Shown: one piece after another, positions 50,805-59,879 of the stretch
Layout of the letters: the number at the start of each line of letters is the position of its first letter
Numbering within the stretch: the first letter of the stretch is position 1
Origin: an uncultured Lachnospiraceae bacterium
GTDB taxonomy: Bacteria; Bacillota; Clostridia; Lachnospirales; Lachnospiraceae
Reading direction: 5' to 3'
Assembly (NCBI GenBank): GCA_910583615.1
Contig: CAJTXP010000001.1
Coordinates: forward strand, 101,444-165,443
DNA length: 64,000 bases
Translations under genes and position numbers: made by a program
The notes under the pieces: generated by a model
Databases searched by the model: none
Seen by the model: the letters and a program-made list of their open reading frames with translations, nothing else
Told to the model about the DNA's origin: nothing

Positions 50805-52557
50805 CTTCGCAGTCCTCCTCGTCCACATCGGGAATATCCGCGATGTTCAGGTCGTAATTATTTACGCCGTATTCACATTTATCAAGCACCGACTGCGGGA
50901 TTTTCCGCACCTGGATATTTTCATAGCGTAGGGAAAGCCCAGTATCGAAAGCGGGTACGCAAATCAGCAAATGCTCCATCGGGGAAACCTCGGCGGCAAG
51001 CCCGTCCAGTGTTTTTGCATCAAGATAGACGGTGGTGACATAGATATAGCTTTTATCCTGACTGTGACCTTGTTTCCAGAATACATCCGGATCGGGCGCA
51101 AAGAAGTAACCGTTCAGCTTCGCAACCGCCGCAATCAGCATCATCGGATTATATTTATCAGAAATAACGGGATTTCCGTACTTGTCCTTTTCAATCAGGG
51201 ACGACGCAAGCTCGTAGAATTTGTAACCACCGCCACCGTGCCAGTCAACATCTTGGGTAATGCCTGTCCTATCTTCATCATCAATAACTCGCTTGAGTCT
51301 TGGAATACAGTGGGTGTACGCGTGTTCTCCCAATTCAATTCCAATCCACGTTCTCCCCAATTTGTGAGCCGCTGCTGCTGTGGTCCCTGATCCAAGAAAA
51401 GAATCCAGCACAAGTTCACCGGGAGTGGTTGTCATTTCAATGATTTGTCTTACAAGCTGCTCGGGCTTTTTCCCATTGGGAAAATCTACTCCGCCACCTT
51501 CTTTTGCCACATTTTTCATCCATGCATTCATATCCCAATATGTGCCCTGTAAATCTTTCTTGTACAATTCCCCGTCAATTACCTCAGATGTGTCTCTCAG
51601 CCAAACAAACAATCTACACTTTTCACCCTTGTAAAACTGTTCATACAATAGTCCCTTATTTCTCCCGGTTTTAGGAACATACTCTATTGAAAGCAAGTCT
51701 TCTGTGATACCTTGCTCTCTACGATAATCCATAATGCGTGTTCTGATAGAAGATTGTGCGTTGGTAGTTTGGAACACATTGATGCCGTATTTTTGATATG
51801 CCTCTTTTTCAGAGATGCCATTCCTTTTTGCAATTTGTTTGATAGACAGTATAATAGGGTTCTTCCTCAAATACACTTTAATTTCATTACCGTCACCATC
51901 TACAGTAGAACCTACATATTCCTTCTGTCCGGGATCGACAAGTACCGTGGTATATTTCCAGCTTTTTCCTTCATCAATATACTGCCGAATCAATTCTGAC
52001 ATCTCGGTATACTGATAAGGCCCGTTAAAAAGCGGCAACAAACTATACTCCCTGGCATATGCCAAGATGTATTCACAATTCTTCTTCAGACGCTTGTCCT
52101 CGCCACCGCCGGATGCGCCAGCAATATTTTTCATATTGACGGAAATCATGTTTATAAAGTTATTTCTGCCAAACACTTCATCGCAGATCACTTTGAGATA
52201 TGCCTGTTCCTCGTCATCTATCTGAATCCAAATGGAACCGTCCGGAGCAAGGAGCGTTCTCAGAATTTCCAAACGTGCTTTCATCAAGCGAAGCCAGATA
52301 GAATGCTCCAGATTATCGTCATAATGTTCAAATGCCGCGCCCGTATTATACGGCGGATCGATATAAATACACTTCACCTGTCCAGCAAATTGCTGTTCCA
52401 GTGCTTTCAGTGCAAGGAGATTGTCCCCGTGAATCAGCATATTTTCGGCATTCGGGTCACCGTAATCCTTGGATAGGTCGTGGAGCAGGATACGCGGCTC
52501 TACCGCAGGTTCTTCTCCCTTGCCGATCCATGTAAGTTCCAATCGTTGATTAGCCAT
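50797..52557 (-). CDS. Site-specific DNA methyltransferase, type III Mod-like
   Basis: 586 residues, beta-class order of motifs. The catalytic motif IV is KCIYIDPPYNTG (D67-Y70). The AdoMet-binding motif is LVLDSFLGSGTTAAAA (about 395). The target-recognition region lies between them. It methylates adenine or cytosine exocyclic amines and protects self DNA. It overlaps both neighbours by eight bases, showing a compact operon. Confidence 0.9.
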   Translation of the reverse strand: MANQRLELTWIGKGEEPAVEPRILLHDLSKDYGDPNAENMLIHGDNLLALKALEQQFAGQVKCIYIDPPYNTGAAFEHYDDNLEHSIWLRLMKARLEILRTLLAPDGSIWIQIDDEEQAYLKVICDEVFGRNNFINMISVNMKNIAGASGGGEDKRLKKNCEYILAYAREYSLLPLFNGPYQYTEMSELIRQYIDEGKSWKYTTVLVDPGQKEYVGSTVDGDGNEIKVYLRKNPIILSIKQIAKRNGISEKEAYQKYGINVFQTTNAQSSIRTRIMDYRREQGITEDLLSIEYVPKTGRNKGLLYEQFYKGEKCRLFVWLRDTSEVIDGELYKKDLQGTYWDMNAWMKNVAKEGGGVDFPNGKKPEQLVRQIIEMTTTPGELVLDSFLGSGTTAAAAHKLGRTWIGIELGEHAYTHCIPRLKRVIDDEDRTGITQDVDWHGGGGYKFYELASSLIEKDKYGNPVISDKYNPMMLIAAVAKLNGYFFAPDPDVFWKQGHSQDKSYIYVTTVYLDAKTLDGLAAEVSPMEHLLICVPAFDTGLSLRYENIQVRKIPQSVLDKCEYGVNNYDLNIADIPDVDEEDCEDA

Positions 52558-52849
52558 TGTTCCTGCCCTCCGTTATCTTTTTCCCGGTAAGATAAACCAG
52601 CTGGGCTTGCAAATTTCCTGCAATAACATTATCGGGCGCATTATCAATTAGTCCCGCACTGCCGGAAATCGTGGTAACAGCCGTCATACTCACATAGTAA
52701 TCCGGGTGTGCATCATTGAAATCCTTGTACTTTTTTATGGCATCAGCCCTATCCAACTCACCGGTTCTCTGATACCTCAAAATAATGGATTCATGTTCCG
52801 CTACCGTTTTTGCGTCATCTACCTGCTTTCTTTCAGATTCATTGTTCAT
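52550..52849 (-). CDS. Hypothetical 99-residue protein of the SNF2/Mod/Res operon
   Basis: Begins MNNESERKQVDDAKT and overlaps the Mod start by eight bases. The middle is charged and helical (LRYQRTGELDRADAIKKYKD), and the end is ITEGRNNG. I do not recognise a family. Its tight position between SNF2 and Mod argues for a conserved operon role rather than a spurious frame. Confidence 0.75.
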   Translation of the reverse strand: MNNESERKQVDDAKTVAEHESIILRYQRTGELDRADAIKKYKDFNDAHPDYYVSMTAVTTISGSAGLIDNAPDNVIAGNLQAQLVYLTGKKITEGRNNG

Positions 52850-52863
52850 ATATAACCCTCCGA

Positions 52864-55704
52864 CTATTCTATTCTAAACGCAATCGTCATGATGTGCGTA
52901 ATCTTTGTTTTCCCGTTCAGCTTCTGACGGATTTCTTCCTGCAGCTTATCTTTCTGCATATCAATCTCATCTTCACGTACATAAATGTCGCGCTGCATCT
53001 GCTTGCGTTTCTTTTCCAACTTATTGATTTCGTCCTTCATGGCAACAATCTGATCAAGCGGAAGATGCGTGCTGACGCGGACTTCCTTTCTCTTTTCAGT
53101 AATCAGCTTTCCAAGCTCCTTCATTTCACGCTGCAGAGCCTCTTTCAAATCATCGCTGTAGGCATCCAGCTTGTCACATTCTGCCAGATAAAATTCCTTG
53201 TTCGCATCTTCAACCATCTGCTGTCTGGCCGCAATGCGCTCTTTTCTCTGATTAATCAGCGCTATGCTCTCCGGTAGACATTCACCAGTTATGGATGCGG
53301 GCAGTTCCAGCATGGAATTAATACTGTCATCATCCAGCGCCGTACCATCTTCCGTAATGGCCGTAAAGATGATATGCTCCTCATATCCAAGCCCGTCATA
53401 GGACAGCTTATCCACGGACAGCACACCTTTCAGCCTTGGATGAACCATGAAAAAGGAGATATTCCTGTCCGACGCAGTGTATTCAAAGCGGAGTTCGGCA
53501 TTACTAAGCGGTACAGACATTGATTCCGATAACCAGGAAAGATACAACGGGTCTTCCCGACGAAGGAATACATCGCCTTCCTCCTCGGCGTCCCGCCATT
53601 TCAGGTTATATGTACGCTCCATTTTCCCATCATGAAACCGCAATCTCCACTGTTCATTCGGTTCAATTCGGCTTGCGCCGTGTGCTAAGAAAAAGCAGTA
53701 TATCCACTGCGTGTACTTGTCAAGGCTTGCTATAGTCTCGCTCTGGCAGGTGGCAAGTCTCGCAGCAACCTCTTCATCGAAGTTTTCCAAAATAGACTGG
53801 CGAGCCAAAGTCATTTTGTCTTGTATCTGTTCAGAAAGTTCCTCCTGCAACAGGTCAAACTCAATCTGTATATCTTCGGCGGTTTTGCATTTCTGATAGA
53901 TTTCTGCAATGCGCATTTCAAAATCCACGCCGGACTCCAATGTCCCCAGAATCTCATCCGAAGAACCAAATACGCCCTCGAACAGCTGAAATTTCTGCGC
54001 CAGCAATTCATAGACACGTTTGTCAGCGGCGTTTTTCTGATTCAGGAAATTAATGACAACGACATCATTTTTCTGCCCATATCTGTGGCAGCGTCCGATA
54101 CGCTGCTCAATACGTTGCGGATTCCACGGCAAATCGTAGTTGACCACAAGGCTGCAGAATTGCAGATTGATACCCTCTGCGGCGGCTTCTGTTCCAATCA
54201 AGATGCAGGCACGGTCACGGAATTCCTCAACCACGGCAGCTTTCATGTCCGCCTGTTTGGAACCGGAAACCAAACCATCGTCCTTATGGCGTTCCTTCCA
54301 CTCGGCATAAATGCACTTGGAGCCTTCATCGTTATTCAAACCATTCAGAAAGACAATCTGCCCTTCATATCCATGATTGGACAAAAGATTGAACAAATAG
54401 GATTGAGTTCTTCTGGATTCGGTAAATATTACAGCTTTCTGCTGTCCCCCAAGTTCCTCCATTTTCTGGAATCCCTGCTCTAATGCGGACAGAAGGTTGT
54501 CTCCCTTGGAATTGGCATTAATGCTCTGTGCCAGTTCCAGAAATCGCTCCAACTGTTCAAGTTCGCGCTGGATACCGACATGGTCGCGTTTCAAGTCAGC
54601 TGTCAGGGTATCTTCCCCATCGTCCGAATTTTCATCCGCCAGTTCATCAAAACTGTCATAATCATCTAAGTTAAGCTCCGCCTCCACGCCTGCCAGCAGT
54701 CCACGAAGACGGCTAATCAGCGATTCAAGGGTTCCTGCAATCGCGAACGAGGACGATGCCAGAAGTTTGCGCAGCACCATTGTAATCAATGTGCGCTGCC
54801 CATCCGGTAAAGCATACAGTTTGTCCGTCTGCAAATAATCCGATATAGCAATATACAGTTCTTCCTCATCCTTTGTCGGCTCATACTCCATTAGAATGGC
54901 ATGCCTCTCCGTATAACGCACATATTCCGTCACCTGTTTGCGGAGCGTCCTCTTGCAAATAGTATCAAGCCTTTTCCGCAAGTTGGAATTACGGATTTCC
55001 AAATTAGAGACCGAAACATACATCTCTTTGAATGTCTTGCTATCACCAAAGACCCGATCGTCAATAATGCTCACAAGTCCATAAAGTTCCATAAGATTGT
55101 TTTGAAACGGAGTCGCCGTCAGAAGAAGTTTTTTTCTTCCTTGCAAAGCCACTTTTAATTTTTTGCCCATAACATTATTGGACTTATAGACATTTCTCAG
55201 CCTGTGTGCCTCATCAACAATAACCAAGTCCCATGGAACCAGATGGAGGTCAATAGCCTTTTTTGATGCGAACTGGTAAGAACAGATGATTACTTTGTCC
55301 GTAACATCAAACGGGTTTGTCTGTCCTTCCTTTTTTCGCTTATTGTACACGGTCGATTCCATAAGCATGGATTCAATATAAAATTTGTCGCTAAGTTCTG
55401 CCCGCCACTGCATGCGGAGAGCCGCAGGTACAATCAACAATATGTGTCTTTTTCGTTCTGCCCAACATTGAGCTAATACAAGGCCGGCTTCAATGGTCTT
55501 TCCAAGACCGACTTCGTCAGCCATCAGTGCGCCATTTCCAAGCGGCGACTTCATCGCAAACAGAGCGGCATCGACCTGATGCGGATTTAAATCGACCTTA
55601 ACACCGGACATGGCGGATACAATGGAATCAACGCTTGAAGGTGGCCTTTTCAGTAAAAGCTGTTCTGCAAAGTAGCGTGACTGGTGCGGAGTATAATTTT
55701 CCAT
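52864..55704 (-). CDS. SNF2-family helicase, defence-associated
   Basis: 946 residues. ATPase motifs are LMADEVGLGKTIEAGLVLAQ (about 60-79), LVIVDEAHRLRN (about 162) and LLTATPFQNNL. Motifs V and VI are GTEAAAEGINLQ and NPQRIEQRIGRCHRYGQ. The C-terminal 150 residues form a charged coiled coil (LEKKRKQMQRDIYVREDEID). SNF2-like proteins accompany several restriction-type systems such as DISARM. Here it leads the operon, three bases after the XRE remnant. Confidence 0.9.
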   Translation of the reverse strand: MENYTPHQSRYFAEQLLLKRPPSSVDSIVSAMSGVKVDLNPHQVDAALFAMKSPLGNGALMADEVGLGKTIEAGLVLAQCWAERKRHILLIVPAALRMQWRAELSDKFYIESMLMESTVYNKRKKEGQTNPFDVTDKVIICSYQFASKKAIDLHLVPWDLVIVDEAHRLRNVYKSNNVMGKKLKVALQGRKKLLLTATPFQNNLMELYGLVSIIDDRVFGDSKTFKEMYVSVSNLEIRNSNLRKRLDTICKRTLRKQVTEYVRYTERHAILMEYEPTKDEEELYIAISDYLQTDKLYALPDGQRTLITMVLRKLLASSSFAIAGTLESLISRLRGLLAGVEAELNLDDYDSFDELADENSDDGEDTLTADLKRDHVGIQRELEQLERFLELAQSINANSKGDNLLSALEQGFQKMEELGGQQKAVIFTESRRTQSYLFNLLSNHGYEGQIVFLNGLNNDEGSKCIYAEWKERHKDDGLVSGSKQADMKAAVVEEFRDRACILIGTEAAAEGINLQFCSLVVNYDLPWNPQRIEQRIGRCHRYGQKNDVVVINFLNQKNAADKRVYELLAQKFQLFEGVFGSSDEILGTLESGVDFEMRIAEIYQKCKTAEDIQIEFDLLQEELSEQIQDKMTLARQSILENFDEEVAARLATCQSETIASLDKYTQWIYCFFLAHGASRIEPNEQWRLRFHDGKMERTYNLKWRDAEEEGDVFLRREDPLYLSWLSESMSVPLSNAELRFEYTASDRNISFFMVHPRLKGVLSVDKLSYDGLGYEEHIIFTAITEDGTALDDDSINSMLELPASITGECLPESIALINQRKERIAARQQMVEDANKEFYLAECDKLDAYSDDLKEALQREMKELGKLITEKRKEVRVSTHLPLDQIVAMKDEINKLEKKRKQMQRDIYVREDEIDMQKDKLQEEIRQKLNGKTKITHIMTIAFRIE

Positions 55705-55707
55705 TGT

Positions 55708-55884
55708 TTACCTCTCTTTCGCAGAACCCTCAGAATCATCTATTTCCATAATATCCGATATATCGCACTTAAGGGCAATGCAAATTTTCTCCAAAATTTC
55801 TGTGTTTACATTTTCATTCCTGCCAAGCTTCGTAATTGATGCAGCGCTCACGCCCGACATTTGTTGCAGATGTTCATAAAATGT
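55708..55884 (-). pseudogene. XRE-type regulator, 5'-truncated
   Basis: The frame reads LQQMSGVSAASITKLGRNEN, then NTEILEKICIALKCDISDIM, and stops three bases before the SNF2 start. It is strongly similar to residues 23-65 of the complete regulator at 57134-57340. The first 20 or so codons are missing: a TGA lies just upstream and the first in-frame ATG (55860) would begin inside the helix-turn-helix. The break coincides with an 11-base inverted repeat. Confidence 0.75.
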
Positions 55885-55907
55885 TCAAAGATTTTTTGAA
55901 CATCTGC
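55866..55907. repeat. Inverted repeat at the break of the XRE remnant
   Basis: GCAGATGTTCA (55866-55876) and TGAACATCTGC (55897-55907) are perfect 11-base arms; ATGTTCAAA at 55881 is a further partial copy in the loop. Confidence 0.6.
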
Positions 55908-56341
55908 TTATTCATTCAACATCACCAAATAACCATCTAATCTTTTATTTATATACTTTGTAAACAACTTTGCCATTGCGTTTAAATTATGCTTTACGTG
56001 ATATTCGTCAAACGTGTTATAAAATGATAGCATAACATATGTCCCAAAAAACGGACTCAAAACGGCTCGCTCGGAAATTTTTAAAATTATTCTTTATGTA
56101 TTCCAGATAAATATCTTCCCCATTCTTTTATTGAATACCGTATTAACGATTGAACACTTTTTAACGAACCCCCTTTGTTAATCGTTAATGGGGTATGCAA
56201 AATTCAGTTTCTTGTACCAATCCTTAACGCTATCAGCTGCTGCCATAGGACAAAATAAAAAGACCCCAAAATGAAGTTCCACCTAAATTCCCTCTATTTC
56301 TGCGACTTTGCGCCGTATTCACCCCCGTTAAATTGTATCAA
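55908..56341. other. 434-base non-coding AT-rich region with a candidate leftward promoter
   Basis: No open frame looks like protein. On the minus strand TTGACG, 16 bases, TAATTT (55984-56011) could drive the XRE-remnant/SNF2 operon. The rest shows no feature I can support. Confidence 0.4.
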
Positions 56342-57043
56342 TCACGCAACTGTCTCATCATAACAGGAATAGGTTGCGTCCTTGATTTGCTCTGCAATCG
56401 GCATAAAGACAAGGTCTGCCATCAGTTCAACGACATCGCGGGGCGTCCAGTGTTCCCCGGCCTCCTCGTTGTTTTCCTCATTGAACTTGCGGATCAGTTC
56501 CTCAAAAATCGTCCCCATGCCGTGGTTATCCAGTCCAGGATGCTTCACTATCGTCTGTTCATCGTCCTTATAGACCGGGTTCGGGGAAAGGTTGATGTCC
56601 GGCGAGATGAATTTCTCAATCACTGCCCCCAGAATATCCGCCTCGATCATCGTGTCAATCTGATTGCGGAACTTGAACTTCTCCAAAATCTCCTGTACAT
56701 TAGGGGAGAAACCGTCCAGGTAAGCCTCAAAGTCGACCTTCAGCGTTTGTTTCTTTGCACGGCTGGTGAGGTCGCGCAGGCGGAACGGCGAGGCGTTACA
56801 GAATGCCTGTCCCGCCACATTGCACAGTGCCGGCCATTGATTATCAATTCTGGCTTCATCCAGCTTTTTCTTCATTTCAAGAACAGCCTTTTTGCTGTCC
56901 TCCAGCATGGCATCCAGGCGGCGGATTACTGTCATCGGTAAAATGACATCACGATATTTTCCACGCACATACACGTCACGCAGGCAGTCATCCGCAATTC
57001 CCCATATAAAGCTTACGATTGTATTGTGAATTTGATTGTCCAT
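56342..57043 (-). pseudogene. hsdM: Type I restriction methyltransferase subunit M, N-terminal stump
   Basis: 233 residues. The N-terminal helical domain is intact (FIWGIADDCLRDVYVRGKYR; LPMTVIRRLDAMLED) and the sequence reaches AGEHWTPRDVVELMADLVF and DATYSCYD. It then diverges to ETVA-stop just where the AdoMet motif DGACGTGG should follow. The catalytic half with NPPF is gone. It lies directly downstream of an intact XRE gene and on the same strand as the hsdR C-terminal fragment 12 kb to the left. Confidence 0.88.
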
Positions 57044-57133
57044 GTGTCTTTATTCCCTTCTCTCGGAGATTGGCATCTTTCGACTTACAGGAGATTGATT
57101 GCTGTTTCAAAACTTATTTCCTGTTAAACAGAT

Positions 57134-57340
57134 TTATTTTTCCCCAGTCATTTCCATAATATCACCGACATCACATCTTAGAGCTGTACATATTTTTTCA
57201 ATAATTTCCGTATTTACATTTTCATTTTTGCCGAGCTTTGTAACGGATGCTGCACTAATCCCAGCTAATTGTTGCAGATCCTTTTTCTTCATATCCTTAT
57301 CAATCAACAGTTTCCATAATTTTTTATAACTGATAGTCAT
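57134..57340 (-). CDS. Small XRE/Cro-type transcriptional regulator
   Basis: 68 residues from ATG at 57340 behind AAAAGGGAGGTTTATTT. Helix-turn-helix MKKKDLQQLAGISAASVTKL, with conserved end ALRCDVGDIMEM. It precedes the hsdM stump by about 90 bases and would have controlled the type I locus. Its sequence closely matches the XRE remnant in front of the SNF2 operon. Confidence 0.9.
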   Translation of the reverse strand: MTISYKKLWKLLIDKDMKKKDLQQLAGISAASVTKLGKNENVNTEIIEKICTALRCDVGDIMEMTGEK

Positions 57341-57535
57341 AAATAAACCTCCCTTTTCCGGGAATATATCGATTTGAAGATTTCTATTGCTTATTATAAC
57401 AAGACTAATCCTAAAACGCAAGATTTCCTCCTGCGATTGCAGGAGAAAATCGCAGGAACTATTGAATTTCTCATTTTAATCTGTTATAAGAAATCAGAAA
57501 ATCGACATGCCTCTTTACAAAGGAGAGATAGAAAT

Positions 57536-57754
57536 ATGATTTTTGTGAGCGGCGTTCATGAAGGGACGCCGAAAGAAATCCGGGAGACAGCAAAAACTGC
57601 TGCGGGCATTAAAAAGAAATTTTATTTTTCCTACTATTCAGGAAAAGATAAGGCTATTGCATATAAATTAAAAAATGTAGTGATTTACGAAAAGCCCAAG
57701 GCTTTGTCTGATTACGGTATCCGTCAGGCTCCGCAATCTTTCGTATATTTATAG
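57536..57754 (+). pseudogene. ASCH/PUA-like domain protein, N-terminal half missing
   Basis: 72 residues from ATG at 57536 behind AAAGGAGAGATAGAAAT. The sequence VSGVHEGTPKEIRETAKTAA, AIAYKLKNVVIYEKPKALSD and APQSFVYL matches the C-terminal half of the family of about 130-150 residues that starts with an ALLLSI..(Y/F)..KI-type block. That first half is absent. It marks the right edge of the AT-rich island. A short functional protein is possible. Confidence 0.6.
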
Positions 57755-57837
57755 ACGGCTATAAAACAGCCCTTCTGCATCCGCTCAAAACCACCGGCGG
57801 ATACAGAAGGGCTGCTTCTCACTACATTTAAACAGGT

Positions 57838-58683
57838 TTAGACAGGCACGCGTTCCAGATCCGGATGCTCGCCGCTCCATCCCGCCTGCGGCAGGCAGCG
57901 CAGCAGGTGCATGTCTTCTTCCGTAATCACGAATTCCGGCAGTTCCAGATTCTGGCGCATCCGTTCCATGGAGGACGCCTTGGGGATCACGGCGATATTC
58001 TGCTGCAGCAGAAACCTCAGCAGAAACTGTGCCGGAGACGCCTGATATTTCCGCGCCATCTTCACGACCATAGGCTCTTCCAGCACGCGCCTCCTCCCAA
58101 GCGGACTCCACGCCTGCACCTGGATCCCCCAGGATTTACAGTACTGCACTGCCGCCTCCTGCAGATAGCCGACATGCAGTTCCAGCTGGTCCACCATGGG
58201 ACGCACCTCCGCGGCTTCCATCAAAGCCTCCAGATGATGGGGCAGAAAATTGCTGACTCCGATGGCGCGCACCGTTCCCCGATGGTACAATTCCTCCAGC
58301 GCCTTCCAGCTCCCCCGGTCCAGCTCCTTCCAGTCCGTACTCTCCGGGTCGGGCTTCGGCCAGTGGATCAGGCACAGGTCCAGATAATCTGTCTGAAGAC
58401 GTTCCAGAGATTCCTCAACGCTTTTTTTGGTCTTCTCATAACCCAGGTCGCTCTTCCACACCTTGGAAGTCAGAAAGAGCTCTTTTCTCGGGATTCCGCT
58501 CTCCCGGACCGCCTTTCCCACATATGCTTCATTTCCGTAAAACGCCGCCGTATCCAGCATCCGGTAGCCGGCGTCCAGGGCCATGCGCACCACACGCTCG
58601 TCGCTCCCGTCCGTACATTTATACGTTCCGTATCCAATGCGCGGCATCTTTACTCCGTTCTGCAAAACAACATACTGTTCCAT
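57838..58683 (-). CDS. Aldo/keto reductase
   Basis: 281 residues from ATG at 58683 behind AGAGGAGGTACGG. Motifs: GVKMPRIGYGTYKCTDG, catalytic D and Y in LDTAAFYGNEAYVGKA, LTSKVW (catalytic Lys), CLIHWPKP (His), and a GVSNF block. C-terminal NADPH-site residues are in VIPKASSMERMRQN. It reduces carbonyl groups; the substrate is unknown. Confidence 0.9.
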   Translation of the reverse strand: MEQYVVLQNGVKMPRIGYGTYKCTDGSDERVVRMALDAGYRMLDTAAFYGNEAYVGKAVRESGIPRKELFLTSKVWKSDLGYEKTKKSVEESLERLQTDYLDLCLIHWPKPDPESTDWKELDRGSWKALEELYHRGTVRAIGVSNFLPHHLEALMEAAEVRPMVDQLELHVGYLQEAAVQYCKSWGIQVQAWSPLGRRRVLEEPMVVKMARKYQASPAQFLLRFLLQQNIAVIPKASSMERMRQNLELPEFVITEEDMHLLRCLPQAGWSGEHPDLERVPV

Positions 58684-58762
58684 CCGTACCTCCTCTATTT
58701 TGTTAAAACATTCACAATCCAAAATTCCGCCGGCTGAACGGTTTCTTTTTCACCCGTGTTTT

Positions 58763-59695
58763 TTATTCCGTAAACAGCGGCGTGGAATAATACCGGTCCG
58801 CCGTATCCGGAAGAAGCGCCACGATCACCTTTCCTTTGTTTTCCGGACGCTTTGCCAGTTCAATGGCGCCGTGGAGCGCCGCGCCGGAGGAAATTCCCAC
58901 CAGGATCCCTTCTTTTTTCGCCAGAAGCTTTGCCGCCGCGAACGCGTCCCCGCTGTCCGCCCGGAAAACCTCATCGTACACGTCCGTATTCAGGACTTCC
59001 GGCACGAAACCCGCACCGATCCCCTGTATCTTGTGCGCGCCTGCTTTTCCTCCGGAAAGGACCGGGGAATCTGCCGGCTCCAGCGCCACCACCCTGACCT
59101 TCGGGTTCTGCTCCTTCAGATACTCTCCGACTCCCGTGATCGTACCTCCGGTGCCGACGCCCGCGATAAAAAGGTCCACCTTTCCGTCGGTGTCTCTCCA
59201 GATCTCCGGGCCCGTCGTCGCCCTGTGGACGGTCGGATTCGCGGGATTGACAAACTGCCCGGGGATAAAGCCGCCCGGAATCTCTTTCGCCAGCTCCTCC
59301 GCCTTCTCGATGGCGCCCGCCATCCCTCTGGAGCCCTCGGTCAGTACCAGCTCCGCGCCGTACGCCTTCAGAATGTTTCTCCGCTCCACGCTCATGGTCT
59401 CCGGCATGGTAAGGATGATCCGGTACCCCTTCGCCGCCGCGATGGCTGCCAGGCCGATTCCTGTATTTCCCGACGTGGGCTCGATGATCACGGACCCTTC
59501 CTTCAGAAGACCCTTTTCCTCCGCGTCCTCGATCATCGCTTTGGCGACCCGGTCCTTTACGCTTCCCGCCGGATTGAAATATTCCAGCTTCACCAGCACG
59601 GTGGCCTCAAGCCCAAGCTCCTTTTCAATATTAGCCACCTCTACCAGCGGTGTATTTCCAATCAGCCCCAGTGTGCCTTTCGCATATCCTGACAT
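58763..59695 (-). CDS. cysK: Cysteine synthase A
   Basis: 310 residues from ATG at 59695 behind AAGGAATGGAAAC. The PLP lysine is in NPAGSVKDRVA (K47), the substrate loop is EPTSGNTGIG (73-82), and the phosphate-binding loop is GVGTGGTITG (about 175). It makes cysteine from O-acetylserine and sulfide. It is divergent from an Rrf2-type regulator and its promoter overlaps a palindrome, which suggests cysteine-responsive control. Confidence 0.94.
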   Translation of the reverse strand: MSGYAKGTLGLIGNTPLVEVANIEKELGLEATVLVKLEYFNPAGSVKDRVAKAMIEDAEEKGLLKEGSVIIEPTSGNTGIGLAAIAAAKGYRIILTMPETMSVERRNILKAYGAELVLTEGSRGMAGAIEKAEELAKEIPGGFIPGQFVNPANPTVHRATTGPEIWRDTDGKVDLFIAGVGTGGTITGVGEYLKEQNPKVRVVALEPADSPVLSGGKAGAHKIQGIGAGFVPEVLNTDVYDEVFRADSGDAFAAAKLLAKKEGILVGISSGAALHGAIELAKRPENKGKVIVALLPDTADRYYSTPLFTE

Positions 59696-59730
59696 GTTTC
59701 CATTCCTTCTTTCTTCCTTATTCTGGATGC

Positions 59731-59759
59731 ATCGTATCACTTTTTACCTATCAAGTCAA
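59731..59759 (-). promoter_or_regulatory. Promoter of cysK
   Basis: On the minus strand: TTGACT, 17 bases, TACGAT. Confidence 0.7.
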
Positions 59760-59763
59760 TAGG
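59747..59763. promoter_or_regulatory. Candidate Rrf2 operator over the cysK -35
   Basis: CCTAT-caagtca-ATAGG inverted repeat. The adjoining AATAGGTTTATTTGGAA (59758-59774) is repeated at 59848-59864. Confidence 0.55.
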
Positions 59764-59821
59764 TTTATTTGGAAATCACAAAAAACCCCATTAAAAACAG
59801 ACAGTTTGTGGTTTCTGTAAC

Positions 59822-59850
59822 TTGCAGACCCAGTTACCCCATATTATAAT
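59822..59850 (+). promoter_or_regulatory. Promoter of the Rrf2 gene
   Basis: TTGCAG, 17 bases, TATAAT. Confidence 0.65.
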
Positions 59851-59864
59851 AGGTTTATCTGGAA
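59848..59864. promoter_or_regulatory. Second copy of the cysK/rrf2 regulatory box
   Basis: AATAGGTTTATCTGGAA differs by one base from 59758-59774 and overlaps the rrf2 -10. Confidence 0.55.
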
Positions 59865-59879
59865 GGAGAACAATGCGAA

